A stretch of 64,000 nucleotides of DNA from Flavobacterium difficile (GCF_011392115.1 NZ_JAAJBT010000002.1:496001-560000); one strand, 5' to 3'; positions 1 to 9,196 are shown, counted from the first letter of the stretch. Numbers and translations: made by a program. The notes: generated from the sequence alone by a model not told the origin.

Positions 1-1176
1 GATGTAATTGAAGAAGGTGACGAAGAATTAATTCTTTTTATTTCAGGTCTTCCAGCATCTATTGTATCGAGTAATAATTCTATTGTTAGACGTGTTGCAG
101 ACACCGATTTTCAAGTAGCTAACTTTGGAACACCTTTAGCACCAACTTACGGTCAAGTTGCGAGTACAGCGCCACCTGGATATTACGCTTCTTTAGAAGG
201 TTTATCTGGTGCAGCATTGAAACAGGCTTTACAAGATATTATTGTTAATTCTTCTGTTAGGTTGCATAGTTATGCTGATATGTGGGATATTATTAGAGTT
301 GCAGACACCAATCCGTTAAACAGCGGGCAAATTTGGGACATGTATTTAGAAATTCCTATGTCGAAACTAGATCAACAAAATAGTAGTAGTATCGTTGGAA
401 AGTGGAACAGAGAACATATTTTTCCTCAATCGCGTGGTGGTTTTGTTGTGGCTGAAGGCGATTTTGCTGATGGAATAGGATTTTGGCTTTCAACAAGTGC
501 AGCTGCTACGGTTGATGGTGTGTCAGATGCACATCACATTAGAGCGGAAAATGGTCAAGAAAATTCATCCAGAAATAATAAAAATTATGGAACAACCAAC
601 TCGGCAACGGTTTATGCTGGTCCGGCTGGTACTCAAGGTTCATGGCGAGGTGATGTAGCTAGAGCTTGTTTTTACATGGCGGTTCGATTTAACGGATTGA
701 ATGTTTTAAATGGCGATCCAAGTGAAAATAATGCGGGAAATCCTTCAGGAAATATTGGAGATTTAGCTACTTTATTAAGTTGGAATATTTCCGATAAAAG
801 TGACGATTACGAAATGAGTAGAAACAATTATGTACAAACTTGGCAGAATAATAGAAATCCGTTTATAGATTATCCTTTGTTAGCCGATTATATTTTTGGT
901 GCTAATTTTGGTCAGCCTTGGTTTGCTGCTTTATCTTCTGAATCTTTTGATGCATCAGAAGTAAAAGTTTTTCCTAATCCAGCTTCAGAACATATTTTTG
1001 TATCCGGATTATTAAGTAGTTCAAAAGTTGAAATTTTTTCTGTTTCTGGAGCAAAAGTATTCGAGAAAATTATAAATCAAGATCAAATGATTCCAATTGA
1101 TTTTGAAACCGGAATGTATTTTGTAAAAATTAGTAATGAAGACAAACAAATAGTAAAAAAAATAATAGTGAAATAA
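1..1176 (+). CDS. Secreted endonuclease I family nuclease, T9SS sorting domain, 5' truncated
   Basis: The reading frame is open from base 1, so the gene starts outside the window; the first internal start-like codon (TTG at 217) lies inside the nuclease domain and is not the true start. The first ~60 residues (EEGDEELILFI) look like the end of a Calx-beta-like domain. The next part (YYASLEGLSG, then WNREHIFPQSRGG around window residue 135) matches the endonuclease I/NucM family, with the catalytic His in REHIFP. The last ~75 residues (VFPNPASEHIFVSG ... GMYFVKI) form a type A T9SS C-terminal sorting domain, so the protein is probably exported and attached to the surface or released. The expected role is non-specific extracellular DNA/RNA degradation for nutrients. 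Confidence 0.9.
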   Translation, partial: DVIEEGDEELILFISGLPASIVSSNNSIVRRVADTDFQVANFGTPLAPTYGQVASTAPPGYYASLEGLSGAALKQALQDIIVNSSVRLHSYADMWDIIRVADTNPLNSGQIWDMYLEIPMSKLDQQNSSSIVGKWNREHIFPQSRGGFVVAEGDFADGIGFWLSTSAAATVDGVSDAHHIRAENGQENSSRNNKNYGTTNSATVYAGPAGTQGSWRGDVARACFYMAVRFNGLNVLNGDPSENNAGNPSGNIGDLATLLSWNISDKSDDYEMSRNNYVQTWQNNRNPFIDYPLLADYIFGANFGQPWFAALSSESFDASEVKVFPNPASEHIFVSGLLSSSKVEIFSVSGAKVFEKIINQDQMIPIDFETGMYFVKISNEDKQIVKKIIVK

Positions 1177-1243
1177 CGTAAAATTGTTTCATTATCAATA
1201 TTTTTGTAAAAAATAACAACATCAATATATTTAATTTATTAAA

Positions 1244-2179
1244 ATGAAAGTAACAATAGTAGGAGCAGGGAATGTAGGTGCATCATGTGCAGACGTAATT
1301 TCATACAGAGGAATTGCAAGTGAAGTAGTATTATTAGACATTAAAGAAGGATTTGCAGAAGGAAAAGCAATGGACATCATGCAATGTGCTACAACTACAG
1401 GTTTTAACACACAAGTTTCTGGAGTAACTAATGATTATTCTAAAACAGCTGATTCAGATGTAGTGGTTATTACATCTGGAATTCCAAGAAAACCAGGTAT
1501 GACTCGTGAAGAGTTAATCGGAATTAATGCTGGAATTGTAAAATCAGTGGCTGAAAATATCTTAAAATTTTCTCCAAATACAATTATTGTTGTAGTTTCT
1601 AATCCTATGGACACTATGACTTACTTAACATTAAAAGCTACAGGTTTACCTAAAAACAGAATCATTGGAATGGGTGGTGCTTTAGATAGTTCTCGTTTCA
1701 AATATTATTTATCAAAAGCGTTAAACAAACCAGCTAACGATGTACAAGGAATGGTTATTGGTGGTCACGGTGATACTACAATGATTCCATTAACACGTTT
1801 GGCTTCTTATAATGGTGCGCCAGTGGCTAACTATTTATCTCAAGAAGAATTAGAAAAAGTTGCTGCTGATACTATGGTAGGTGGAGCGACTTTAACAGGT
1901 TTATTAGGTACTTCAGCTTGGTATGCGCCAGGAGCTTCTGTTGCCTATTTAGTAGATTCTATCTTAAACAACCAAAACAGAATGATTGCTTGTTCAGTTT
2001 TATTAGAAGGTGAATACGGACAATCGGATATTTGTTTAGGGGTACCATGTATTATTGGTAAAAACGGTGTAGAAGAAATCGTTGACGTAAAGTTAAACGA
2101 AGCTGAAAAAGCAACTTTCGCTAAATCTGCAGATGCTGTTAGAGCCATGAACGGAGATTTAAAAGCGGTTTTAGCTTAA
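1244..2179 (+). CDS. mdh: Malate dehydrogenase
   Basis: NAD-dependent malate/oxaloacetate interconversion in the TCA cycle, cytoplasmic. The 311 residues match the length of the LDH-like bacterial malate dehydrogenases. Visible motifs are the Rossmann loop GAGNVG at residues 7-12, the substrate-binding arginines in GIPRKPGMTREEL (~80-92), VSNPMD (~118) and the catalytic histidine region GGHGDTTM (~173). It stands alone, with its own terminator downstream. A TATTTTTG -7-like box lies at 1199-1206, but no well-placed -33 TTG is visible. Confidence 0.96.
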   Translation: MKVTIVGAGNVGASCADVISYRGIASEVVLLDIKEGFAEGKAMDIMQCATTTGFNTQVSGVTNDYSKTADSDVVVITSGIPRKPGMTREELIGINAGIVKSVAENILKFSPNTIIVVVSNPMDTMTYLTLKATGLPKNRIIGMGGALDSSRFKYYLSKALNKPANDVQGMVIGGHGDTTMIPLTRLASYNGAPVANYLSQEELEKVAADTMVGGATLTGLLGTSAWYAPGASVAYLVDSILNNQNRMIACSVLLEGEYGQSDICLGVPCIIGKNGVEEIVDVKLNEAEKATFAKSADAVRAMNGDLKAVLA

Positions 2180-2203
2180 TCACTTTTCAACTATAAATAT
2201 ATG

Positions 2204-2235
2204 GCCTACAGGAATTTTCTTGTAGGCTTTTTTTA
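2204..2235 (+). terminator. Rho-independent terminator after mdh
   Basis: A 7-bp perfect stem GCCTACA / TGTAGGC with a 10-nt loop is followed directly by a T-rich tract. It lies 25 bases after the mdh stop codon. Confidence 0.85.
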
Positions 2236-2409
2236 TTTCTATAGTTTTATAGATTTGACGGATTTAATTTTTTTTGGATAAGGTTGATTATTTTACGCAG
2301 TTTTTTATTTTGCAAGCATTTTGCACAACCATGCGTTCACTACGGTTAAATTTTCAAGAAGATTGGAAGAATTTTTGGGTATCTCTGTGGAATTGTATAA
2401 ATTTATAAA

Positions 2410-3090
2410 ATGAAGCAAAAAATTCAAATATCCATTCCAGAACCTTGTCAGGAAGGTTGGCAAAATATGACGCCTGTTGAAAAGGGCAGGTTTTGTGCGT
2501 CTTGTCAGAAAACGGTTTTAGATTTCACTTATTTATCAGACAATGAAATTATTAAATTGGTTTCTAAAAATGATGCTTTATGTGGAAGAATTAACGTTTC
2601 TCAATTGAATAGAAATTTAATCGAAACCAAAACAAAATCCAATTATTTTGGGTATTTCGCGACTTCAGTTTTAGCGTTTTTAGGTTTAGGAACTTCTACT
2701 ATTGTCGCACAAGAAAAACCTGAACAAGAACAAACAGATTTAAAATATTTGAATAAAGCTACTGATTCTGTAACAAGAATTACTGTTACTGGTGTGGTTT
2801 CTGAATATGAAGGAAAACCTTTTCCAGGAGTAACGATTGTAAGAAAAAATACTGTTGAAGGCACTCAAACTAATGGTAAAGGAGAATATTTAATTCAAGC
2901 AGCTTTAGGTGATATTTTAGTTTTTAGTTATCTCGGTTATAAGGAATATGAGATTATTGTTCAATCGAATAAAATGAATGTTAATTTATATAAAGATGAT
3001 AATATAGTAATAGAAGGTTATTTTATAACTTTAAAAAAGCGCACTTTCTTCGGAAGAACATTTCAAAAAATCGGCAATTGGTTGAGATAA
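2410..3090 (+). CDS. Cys-motif plus carboxypeptidase-like regulatory domain protein, membrane-anchored
   Basis: 226-residue protein of a family common in flavobacteria. The N-terminal ~40 residues hold a conserved pattern (C-x-x-GW ... GRFC-x-x-CQK-V-x-DFT) that resembles a small metal- or redox-type cysteine motif. One hydrophobic segment follows at ~79-98 (FGYFATSVLAFLGLG). After it comes a CarboxypepD_reg-like beta domain (TGVVSEYEGKPFPGVTI ... GEYLIQA ... FSYLGYKEYEI, ~124-190), the fold used at the N terminus of SusC/TonB-type proteins. With no barrel attached, an envelope or sensor role is only inference. The 230 bases before it contain the mdh terminator and a degenerate ACGCAG-containing stretch that recurs after the gene. 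Confidence 0.7.
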   Translation: MKQKIQISIPEPCQEGWQNMTPVEKGRFCASCQKTVLDFTYLSDNEIIKLVSKNDALCGRINVSQLNRNLIETKTKSNYFGYFATSVLAFLGLGTSTIVAQEKPEQEQTDLKYLNKATDSVTRITVTGVVSEYEGKPFPGVTIVRKNTVEGTQTNGKGEYLIQAALGDILVFSYLGYKEYEIIVQSNKMNVNLYKDDNIVIEGYFITLKKRTFFGRTFQKIGNWLR

Positions 3091-3143
3091 TTTTTTCACG
3101 CAGATTGGAAGGATTTAATAGATTTCCTTTGCGTTCTTATCGG

Positions 3144-3656
3144 TTACCTCTTCAAACTTCTTTTTTGTTTATAATAGGCTTTTGTAGCAATGTATAACGT
3201 TTTGTCCAATTCGGCGAAAATAGTTCCATTTTTATCTGTGATATGTAGAATTTTGGTGTAATCCATTTCGTTTTCTTCTTTTACTTTTTTTAGGATTTCT
3301 TCCATTTCTGTAGTTGAAAACTCAAACGTTGCAAAAGCATCTTCATAAGCTGGTCGTTTGAATTTGATATTCGTTTTTTTATCCCAAACTACAAAATCTT
3401 TACCCAAAATTTGCATCAATTGTATCATATAAATGGGATCGGTGGCAGCAAATAAACTTCCACCAAAAATGGAGCCTACATAATTTCTGTTTTTATAGGA
3501 TAACGGAATTTTAATTTTCACCACATGTAAATCTTCAGAAGCGAAAATAATTTTTCCACAACTTCTTTTATACATTGGAGAAATGTTAAACAATACTCGG
3601 AAAAGTGTTGCTTTTTTGAAATACTTGTTTAAAAATGTAAAAAGTTTATCGTACAT
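3144..3656 (-). CDS. DUF4442 hotdog-fold thioesterase-like protein
   Basis: 170 residues. The central segment (RNYVGSIFGGSLFAATDPIYMI) matches DUF4442, a hotdog-fold family related to acyl-CoA thioesterases (YiiD C-terminal type). The start codon lies one base after the stop codon of the upstream nitronate monooxygenase gene on the same strand, so the two are almost certainly cotranscribed. The substrate is unknown; an acyl-thioester is a family-based inference. Confidence 0.82.
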   Translation of the reverse strand: MYDKLFTFLNKYFKKATLFRVLFNISPMYKRSCGKIIFASEDLHVVKIKIPLSYKNRNYVGSIFGGSLFAATDPIYMIQLMQILGKDFVVWDKKTNIKFKRPAYEDAFATFEFSTTEMEEILKKVKEENEMDYTKILHITDKNGTIFAELDKTLYIATKAYYKQKRSLKR

Positions 3657-3657
3657 G

Positions 3658-4608
3658 TTATACTGTTAATTTCTTTACAATTTCAGAAACAGGTAAAATA
3701 GCATGTGTGTTTTCAATACTTGGTCCGGCAACCCAAACAGTTTTATAAGTTACTTCTGTTGCAGCTTTTTCTGTGGCTTTCATTCCAATGTAAAAACGAA
3801 TCATTTTGACCCATTTTTTCAAACTCTTATTTTTATTCAAAACTTGTTCCAACCAAGTGGTTTTGGTTCCTACTTTTTGAACATAAGGTGTATTGATAAC
3901 AGAACATGGTGTGCCTGAAATACGTTCTGTCATTACAATATCTTTGGCTCCATAATCTACACAAGCTTGCTTGTATTCTTGAGAAACACCAGATTCAATT
4001 GAAGCGATAAACGGACTTCCCACCGAAACTCCAATCGCACCATAAGAAAGCATTTTATCAATATCCGATTTTTTGCTCACACCACCAGCAGAAATAACGG
4101 GTAGAGTAGTACCTTCGTTCAGTTGTTTGATTAATTCCTCTGGATTGATATTTCCTCTGTGACCACCCGCTTGATTGTTTACTGCTACTAAAGCATCTGC
4201 ACCTAAACTTTCTACTTTTTTAGCAAAACTTAAATCGGTTACATCGCAAAAGACTTTAATTCCCACTTTATGCGCTTCATTGATAGTTTCTTCTGGTGAA
4301 CCTAATGAAGTTAAAATAAAATCGACTTTTTCTTCACATAAAACACGTAATTGTTCTTTGTATTTTACATTTGATTTATTTACAATTAAATTGAAACCAA
4401 AACTTCCACCTTCAACTTTAGCTTCTTTTAATTCTAAAATTGCACTTCTTAATTCTTCCAGAGTTCTGTAGTTTAATGCCGGGATACAACCTGCAACACC
4501 ACTTTTCATACCTTCAATTACCATTTTTGTATTCGACACCAAAAACATAGGCGCCATTATGATTGGATGTTTTACATTCAGAATTTCTGTTAAGTGTAAT
4601 TTTTGCAT
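3658..4608 (-). CDS. Nitronate monooxygenase (2-nitropropane dioxygenase family)
   Basis: 316-residue FMN-dependent TIM-barrel enzyme that oxidises nitronates such as propionate 3-nitronate. Motifs seen: HPIIMAPMF near the N terminus, NNQAGGHRG (~143-151) with the family histidine, and the FMN phosphate-binding region ISAGGVSKKSD ... GVSVGSPFIAS (~170-205). It is the first gene of a two-gene operon with the DUF4442 protein. A perfect palindrome and a -7 box lie directly upstream and suggest repression by a MarR-like regulator encoded elsewhere. Confidence 0.88.
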   Translation of the reverse strand: MQKLHLTEILNVKHPIIMAPMFLVSNTKMVIEGMKSGVAGCIPALNYRTLEELRSAILELKEAKVEGGSFGFNLIVNKSNVKYKEQLRVLCEEKVDFILTSLGSPEETINEAHKVGIKVFCDVTDLSFAKKVESLGADALVAVNNQAGGHRGNINPEELIKQLNEGTTLPVISAGGVSKKSDIDKMLSYGAIGVSVGSPFIASIESGVSQEYKQACVDYGAKDIVMTERISGTPCSVINTPYVQKVGTKTTWLEQVLNKNKSLKKWVKMIRFYIGMKATEKAATEVTYKTVWVAGPSIENTHAILPVSEIVKKLTV

Positions 4609-4624
4609 AAGAATTAAGTTTTTT

Positions 4625-4658
4625 CAAATATACTAAAAAAAATATATGCACGCATATA
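4625..4658 (-). promoter_or_regulatory. Promoter and palindromic operator of the nitronate monooxygenase operon
   Basis: On the minus strand a -7 box TATATTTG (4625-4632) matches TAnnTTTG exactly. The palindrome TATATGC-AC-GCATATA (4643-4658) is centred 18 bases upstream of it, where a -33 element would sit; no TTG is present there. This placement suits a repressor site. A MarR-type regulator is inferred only from the shape of the site. Confidence 0.55.
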
Positions 4659-4756
4659 AAAAAAAACTATCTAAATAATTTAGTTTGAGATTCTGATAGG
4701 AGTTCAGGATGGCAAACTTTCTATTTTTAGATAGTTTCAAATTTTAAGAGAAAGAA

Positions 4757-5347
4757 TTATTTTTTTGGATCGTAACGTCTGGTTGTAGTGTTAAACTTAT
4801 ATTTATTGATTTGTGTTTTAGTAGATAAAAATACCTCAAAATCTTTTGTTAAAGTGAATTCAAAACCTTCTCTACGTGTTTTTTCAATAGTTTCAGTAGC
4901 TGTAGATTTTCCTAATTGTTTAATTTCTTTTATGTTGGTAACGGTTTGAATATTTCCTAAAATTTTGACTTTTGTTGCAGATAAATCCCAAATTTCATTA
5001 GATGTAATTAAAGCATCTTCTTTTTTAAGTTTGGTTTCTGTAATTATATTTTCGGTATAAGAAAAGTGATATAATTTCACGCCTGAAACTGTAAAAGATT
5101 TAATTTTAAAATTGTTTGGTTGTTGTGCTTTGTCTTTTGTTGTGATATCTTTTAAAATGATATTTTCTTTCTTTCCAGCATTGTCAATAATTATGGCTAG
5201 TTTTTGTTTGCCACCTTCGGTGATAATTTCAGCTTTTAAATTTTCAAAAGTAGCTAAAGCAGAAGAAGTTGCAGCTTTTGGTTTTGCTTTTTGTGCCAAA
5301 CTTAATGAAGTAGAAATAAAAAGCAGCGCAAATAATACGTTTTTCAT
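4757..5347 (-). CDS. Exported protein of unknown function
   Basis: 196 residues with a clear Sec signal peptide (MKNVLFALLFISTSLSLAQ, cleavage predicted after ~residue 19). The mature part is lysine-rich and predicted mostly beta, with no motif I recognise. It faces the same way as the rhodopsin gene upstream but is separated from it by a terminator, so it is probably its own unit. Function unknown. Confidence 0.6.
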   Translation of the reverse strand: MKNVLFALLFISTSLSLAQKAKPKAATSSALATFENLKAEIITEGGKQKLAIIIDNAGKKENIILKDITTKDKAQQPNNFKIKSFTVSGVKLYHFSYTENIITETKLKKEDALITSNEIWDLSATKVKILGNIQTVTNIKEIKQLGKSTATETIEKTRREGFEFTLTKDFEVFLSTKTQINKYKFNTTTRRYDPKK

Positions 5348-5396
5348 TGTGTTGTGTTTTTTGATTTTGGTCTTCCAATGTACAAATTATTTTCAA

Positions 5397-5428
5397 TAAA
5401 AAAACCGTGCTAAAAAAATTAACACGGC
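5397..5428 (-). terminator. Terminator of the rhodopsin gene
   Basis: Read on the minus strand, GCCGTG and CACGGT can pair around an AT-rich loop and are followed by a run of T (A at 5397-5404 on the plus strand). It lies 26 bases beyond the rhodopsin stop codon. Confidence 0.75.
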
Positions 5429-5453
5429 TTTCTTCTTAAAATAAACTAAAAAC

Positions 5454-6167
5454 TTAATCTTTCTGCGATTGAACCGCTAAATTGTATATAACTAATCCGA
5501 ATCCGATTTTATTAATGGCATCCGCAATGTTGTAAGCAATGTCTACACTTCCTTTACCTAAAATGCTTGTGTACCATCCGTCAGTTCCTAACATGTATCC
5601 TAATGGATAAATGGCCCAACCTACTAATACAAACCAGCATAAAATTTTGTGTGCAGCTAAAACATTACCTCCAGCATTTTTTGCTAATTTGGCAGCAGAA
5701 CCTAACCATATTTCATAAACAATTACAAAATATGCTAATCCTGAAATTCCACCCCAAAGTGCCGCCTGGTCTGCATATACTGTTTCTCCTAAGTAACCTG
5801 TAACTAACATGATTACAGACAGCACAACCATTTTCCATAATAAATTTGTTTTTGCTCCCGCTACTTTTAAAATTAAATAGAATTCTAAACACATTAAAGG
5901 CACAGTTAAGATCCAATCTACATATCTAAAAAAGGTTGGTGATTCTCCAACTTCTGCCCAATATTCTTTCATGTAGAAATAATGTACAGCAGCAATAAAT
6001 GTAATCAATCCTGAAACTAAAACGGAAGTACGCCATTTTTTGTCAAATTGATTTAACGATAAAAAGAAAAAAGCTGATGCAGCCATCATAGCCATACAGC
6101 CTACAAAAAATGTGAATCCAACGTAATCGTCAGACATCATCTTAGAAATTAAACTAAAGTTTGTCAT
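5454..6167 (-). CDS. Proteorhodopsin-type light-driven proton pump
   Basis: Seven-helix retinal protein of the proteorhodopsin group. Helix C reads RYVDWILTVPLMCLEFYLIL: aligned to green proteorhodopsin this gives D97 (acceptor), T101 and E108 (donor), the DTE signature of outward proton pumps, with Met at the tuning position 105, typical of green-absorbing flavobacterial forms. Helix B keeps the histidine (AAVHYFYMK) and helix G the Schiff-base lysine (DAINKIGFG). I start at the ATG at 6167 (MTNFSLISKM, 237 aa), directly behind an AT-rich flavobacterial leader; the ATG at 6212 lies upstream of the likely transcription start region, and starts at the double Met ten residues later are also possible. 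It is divergent from blh, which makes its chromophore. Confidence 0.95.
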   Translation of the reverse strand: MTNFSLISKMMSDDYVGFTFFVGCMAMMAASAFFFLSLNQFDKKWRTSVLVSGLITFIAAVHYFYMKEYWAEVGESPTFFRYVDWILTVPLMCLEFYLILKVAGAKTNLLWKMVVLSVIMLVTGYLGETVYADQAALWGGISGLAYFVIVYEIWLGSAAKLAKNAGGNVLAAHKILCWFVLVGWAIYPLGYMLGTDGWYTSILGKGSVDIAYNIADAINKIGFGLVIYNLAVQSQKD

Positions 6168-6201
6168 AATGTTTGTTTTATTATTAATAATTTGGTTAAT
6201 T

Positions 6202-6275
6202 TGTTTAATCAAAGTTAGAAATTGTTAAACAAAAAAACAAATATTTGTTTAATTATTTTTATAAATTATTAAACA
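6202..6275. promoter_or_regulatory. Rhodopsin/blh divergent promoter with two identical palindromes
   Basis: The 120-base gap holds TGTTTAA at 6202 and 6246, and TTAAACA at 6225 and 6269, giving two copies of TGTTTAA-N16-TTAAACA exactly 44 bp apart. The rhodopsin promoter on the minus strand reads TTG (6238-6240), 20-bp spacer, TAACTTTG (6210-6217), so the first palindrome covers its spacer and start region. The second lies just before the blh start codon. Flavobacterial carotenoid and rhodopsin genes are often linked to MerR-family regulators; none is in this window, so the binding protein is unknown. Confidence 0.7.
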
Positions 6276-6287
6276 AAATTTAAAAAA

Positions 6288-7181
6288 ATGAGCAAATACG
6301 ATAGTTTAGCGATAGTAATAAGTTTTTATAGTTTGTGGATATCGAGTTATTTATCAGATATTTACGAGGTAATTTTGGGAATTATCTTGATTTTAACCTT
6401 CGGAATTTATCATGGAGCGAATGATATTTTGATTTCAAGTAAATTTTTATCTAATGGAAAAGCAAAAAACAGTATAACAATTTTAGTTTTTTATGTTTTT
6501 CAAGTACTCTTAGCCTTACTGTTATTTTATCTTTCACCACTTTTAGGATTGCTTTTATTCATTTTGGCTAGTTCGTATCATTTTGGAGAGCAACAATTGA
6601 GTTTTTTAAAAACTATTTTACCCGAAACCTATTTAAGAATTTATGCTTTAAGTTACGGACTTATGTTGTTTTTTCTTTTATTTATGATGCATCCAGCAGA
6701 AGTAGTAGCTATAGTGAAGCAAATAACTTTTTTTACAATTGATGCACAACATATATATTATGGTTTTGTAATATTTATGTGTGTTTTTTTACTTTTTACT
6801 TTTTTAGTCTTAATTGCTTATCCTAAAAGTAGAGGATCTTTGTTTTATCAATTTCTTTTTTTAGGAGTGTATGCTATAATTTTTAAAGTTTCTTCTTTAA
6901 TATGGGGATTTGCTATTTATTTTATCGTTTGGCATAGTATTCCTTCCATGCAATTGCAGACTATATTTATTTACGGCTCATTATCAAGATTTCACTTTTT
7001 TAAGTATGTAAAAGATGCGTTCTTATATTGGATACTTTCGGTACTTGCGATTGGATTATTTTATTACTTTCAAAGTACATCTAAGTTTTTCATTACGGTT
7101 ATTTTTTCTTTTTTTTCTGCTATTACTTATCCGCATGCTTTTGTCATATTCAAAATGTTGCAACAAAAAAAAACCGAGTAA
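6288..7181 (+). CDS. blh: Beta-carotene 15,15'-dioxygenase, Brp/Blh family
   Basis: 297-residue multi-span membrane protein that cleaves beta-carotene into two retinals for the adjacent rhodopsin. Family features seen are the YHGANDIL motif (~45-52), SSYHFGEQQ (~97-105) and the late histidine segment IVWHSIPSMQ, supplying the iron-binding histidines, within about eight hydrophobic helices. It is transcribed away from the rhodopsin gene across a shared operator region. No carotenoid (crt) genes are in the window, so beta-carotene must come from elsewhere in the genome. The stop codon is inside the terminator stem. Confidence 0.93.
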   Translation: MSKYDSLAIVISFYSLWISSYLSDIYEVILGIILILTFGIYHGANDILISSKFLSNGKAKNSITILVFYVFQVLLALLLFYLSPLLGLLLFILASSYHFGEQQLSFLKTILPETYLRIYALSYGLMLFFLLFMMHPAEVVAIVKQITFFTIDAQHIYYGFVIFMCVFLLFTFLVLIAYPKSRGSLFYQFLFLGVYAIIFKVSSLIWGFAIYFIVWHSIPSMQLQTIFIYGSLSRFHFFKYVKDAFLYWILSVLAIGLFYYFQSTSKFFITVIFSFFSAITYPHAFVIFKMLQQKKTE

Positions 7182-7199
7182 TTGCTTACTCGGTTTCTT
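7163..7199. terminator. Bidirectional terminator between blh and dnaK
   Basis: The stem AACCGAGTAA / TTACTCGGTT closes a 4-nt loop TTGC. On the plus strand only a short T run follows; on the minus strand a run of nine T follows (A-run at 7164-7173). It is therefore a better terminator for dnaK than for blh and probably serves both. The stretch from 7200 to 7263 is AT-rich with short GTAAAT repeats. Confidence 0.8.
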
Positions 7200-7263
7200 A
7201 AAAATTTAATTTATTTTTTACTTGTAAATCTTACTTCGTAAATCGTAAATTTTCATTTGTAAA

Positions 7264-9144
7264 TTATTTTACTTCCTCGAATTCTACATCTTGAGTTGTA
7301 TCACCTGAAGCTTGTGGTTCTGCTTGTGCAGCTCCTTGAGCGTCTCCAGTATTGTACATTTCAGCTGATGCGTTTGTCCAAGCTGTATTGATTTTTTCTA
7401 AAGCAGGCGTAATTGCAGCAACATCTTTTGCTTCGTAAGCCATTTTTAATTCAATTAAAGCTAAGTTGATAGCAGTTTTATTATCTTCAGATAATTTTTC
7501 ACCGAATTCAGCTAATTGTTTTTCTGTTTGGAAAATCATTGAATCTGCTTCGTTTACTTTATCTGCAGTTTCTTTAGCAATTTTGTCTGCTTCAGCATTT
7601 AATTCTGCATCTTTTTTCATTCTTTCGATTTCTTCAGCTGTTAAACCAGAAGAAGCTTCGATACGAATATCGTGAGATTTTCCAGTTCCTTTGTCAGTTG
7701 CAGAAACTTTAATGATACCATTTGCATCAATATCGAAAGTTACTTCAATTTGAGGAATACCTCTTGCTGCTGGTGGAATACCATCTAAATGGAAACGACC
7801 AATAGTTTTGTTATCTGCCGCCATAGTTCTTTCTCCTTGAATTACGTGAATTTCAACACTTGGTTGGTTATCAGCAGCTGTAGAGAATACTTGTGACTTT
7901 TTAGTTGGGATCGTAGTATTGGCTTCAATTAATTTAGTCATTACGTTACCCATAGTTTCAATTCCTAATGATAAAGGTGTAACGTCTAATAACAATACAT
8001 CTTTTACATCACCAGTTAAAACTCCACCTTGAATAGCAGCACCAATAGCTACAACTTCATCAGGATTAACTCCTTTAGATGGTTTTTTGTTGAAGAATTT
8101 TTCAACTTGTTCTTGGATCACTGGGATACGAGTAGAACCTCCAACTAAGATAACTTCATCAATATCAGAAACTGATAAACCAGCATCTTTTAAAGCTTTA
8201 GCAACTGGCTCCATTGAACGTTTCACTAATGAATCTGCTAATTGTTCAAATTTAGCACGAGTTAAAGTTTGTACTAAGTGCTTAGGTCCTGAAGCCGTAG
8301 CCGTTACGTATGGTAAATTAATTTCTGTTTGAGCAGAAGCAGATAATTCAATCTTAGCTTTTTCAGCAGCTTCTTTTAAACGTTGTAAAGCGGTTGGGTC
8401 TTTTCTTAAATCTAAACCTTCAGCAGCGTTAAAGTCGTTTGCTAACCAGTCAATAATCACTTGGTCAAAATCATCTCCACCTAAGTGCGTGTCTCCGTTA
8501 GTAGATAATACTTCAAAAACACCATCTCCTAATTCTAAGATAGAAATATCAAAAGTACCACCACCTAAATCGAATACTGCAATTTTTTGATCTGTACCTT
8601 GTTTGTCTAATCCGTAAGCTAATGCCGCAGCAGTTGGCTCATTGATAATTCTCATTACTTTTAAACCAGCAATTTCTCCAGCTTCTTTAGTAGCTTGACG
8701 TTGTGCATCGTTAAAATATGCAGGAACAGTAATAACTGCCTCTGAAACTGAATGACCTAAATAGTCTTCAGCAGTTTTTTTCATTTTTTGCAAAGTCATT
8801 GCAGATAATTCTTGTGGCGTGTATAAACGACCATCAATATCAACACGTGGTGTGTCATTATCACCTTTAACTACTTTGTAAGCAACAGTAGAAGCTTCTT
8901 TAGCACTTTCCGAAAACTTGTTACCCATAAATCTTTTTACCGAAGCAATAGTTTTAGTTGGGTTAGTTACAGCTTGTCTTTTTGCAGCGTCTCCAATTTT
9001 AATTTCTCCACCTTCCACAAATGCAATTACAGATGGTGTAGTTCTTTTTCCTTCTGCATTAGCAATTACAACTGGTTCTCCACCTTCCATTACAGAAACA
9101 CAAGAATTGGTTGTACCTAAATCGATTCCAATAATCTTACTCAT
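7264..9144 (-). CDS. dnaK: Hsp70 molecular chaperone DnaK
   Basis: 626-residue cytosolic ATP-dependent chaperone. The nucleotide-binding domain begins [13 protein letters not shown] and contains [15 protein letters not shown] (~190) and the VGGSTRIP signature (~335). The linker [16 protein letters not shown], the substrate-binding domain and a Gln/Ala-rich tail ending in EFEEVK follow, at normal family length. No dnaJ or grpE is adjacent, as is usual in flavobacteria. A sigma-54-like element lies 53 bases upstream. Confidence 0.98.
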   Translation of the reverse strand: MSKIIGIDLGTTNSCVSVMEGGEPVVIANAEGKRTTPSVIAFVEGGEIKIGDAAKRQAVTNPTKTIASVKRFMGNKFSESAKEASTVAYKVVKGDNDTPRVDIDGRLYTPQELSAMTLQKMKKTAEDYLGHSVSEAVITVPAYFNDAQRQATKEAGEIAGLKVMRIINEPTAAALAYGLDKQGTDQKIAVFDLGGGTFDISILELGDGVFEVLSTNGDTHLGGDDFDQVIIDWLANDFNAAEGLDLRKDPTALQRLKEAAEKAKIELSASAQTEINLPYVTATASGPKHLVQTLTRAKFEQLADSLVKRSMEPVAKALKDAGLSVSDIDEVILVGGSTRIPVIQEQVEKFFNKKPSKGVNPDEVVAIGAAIQGGVLTGDVKDVLLLDVTPLSLGIETMGNVMTKLIEANTTIPTKKSQVFSTAADNQPSVEIHVIQGERTMAADNKTIGRFHLDGIPPAARGIPQIEVTFDIDANGIIKVSATDKGTGKSHDIRIEASSGLTAEEIERMKKDAELNAEADKIAKETADKVNEADSMIFQTEKQLAEFGEKLSEDNKTAINLALIELKMAYEAKDVAAITPALEKINTAWTNASAEMYNTGDAQGAAQAEPQASGDTTQDVEFEEVK

Positions 9145-9196
9145 TTTGTTTAATTTTAAATTTTATTCGGTTTATTTTTAAACTCGTAATGGATAA

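Noticed and set aside
217-1176. Start of the nuclease gene at the TTG at 217
   Set aside because: The frame is open upstream to base 1 with coherent domain sequence, so 217 is an internal leucine codon.
6168-6212. Fifteen extra residues at the rhodopsin N terminus
   Set aside because: The added stretch is Asn/Ile-rich and starts in the likely transcription start region; the ATG at 6167 follows a normal leader.
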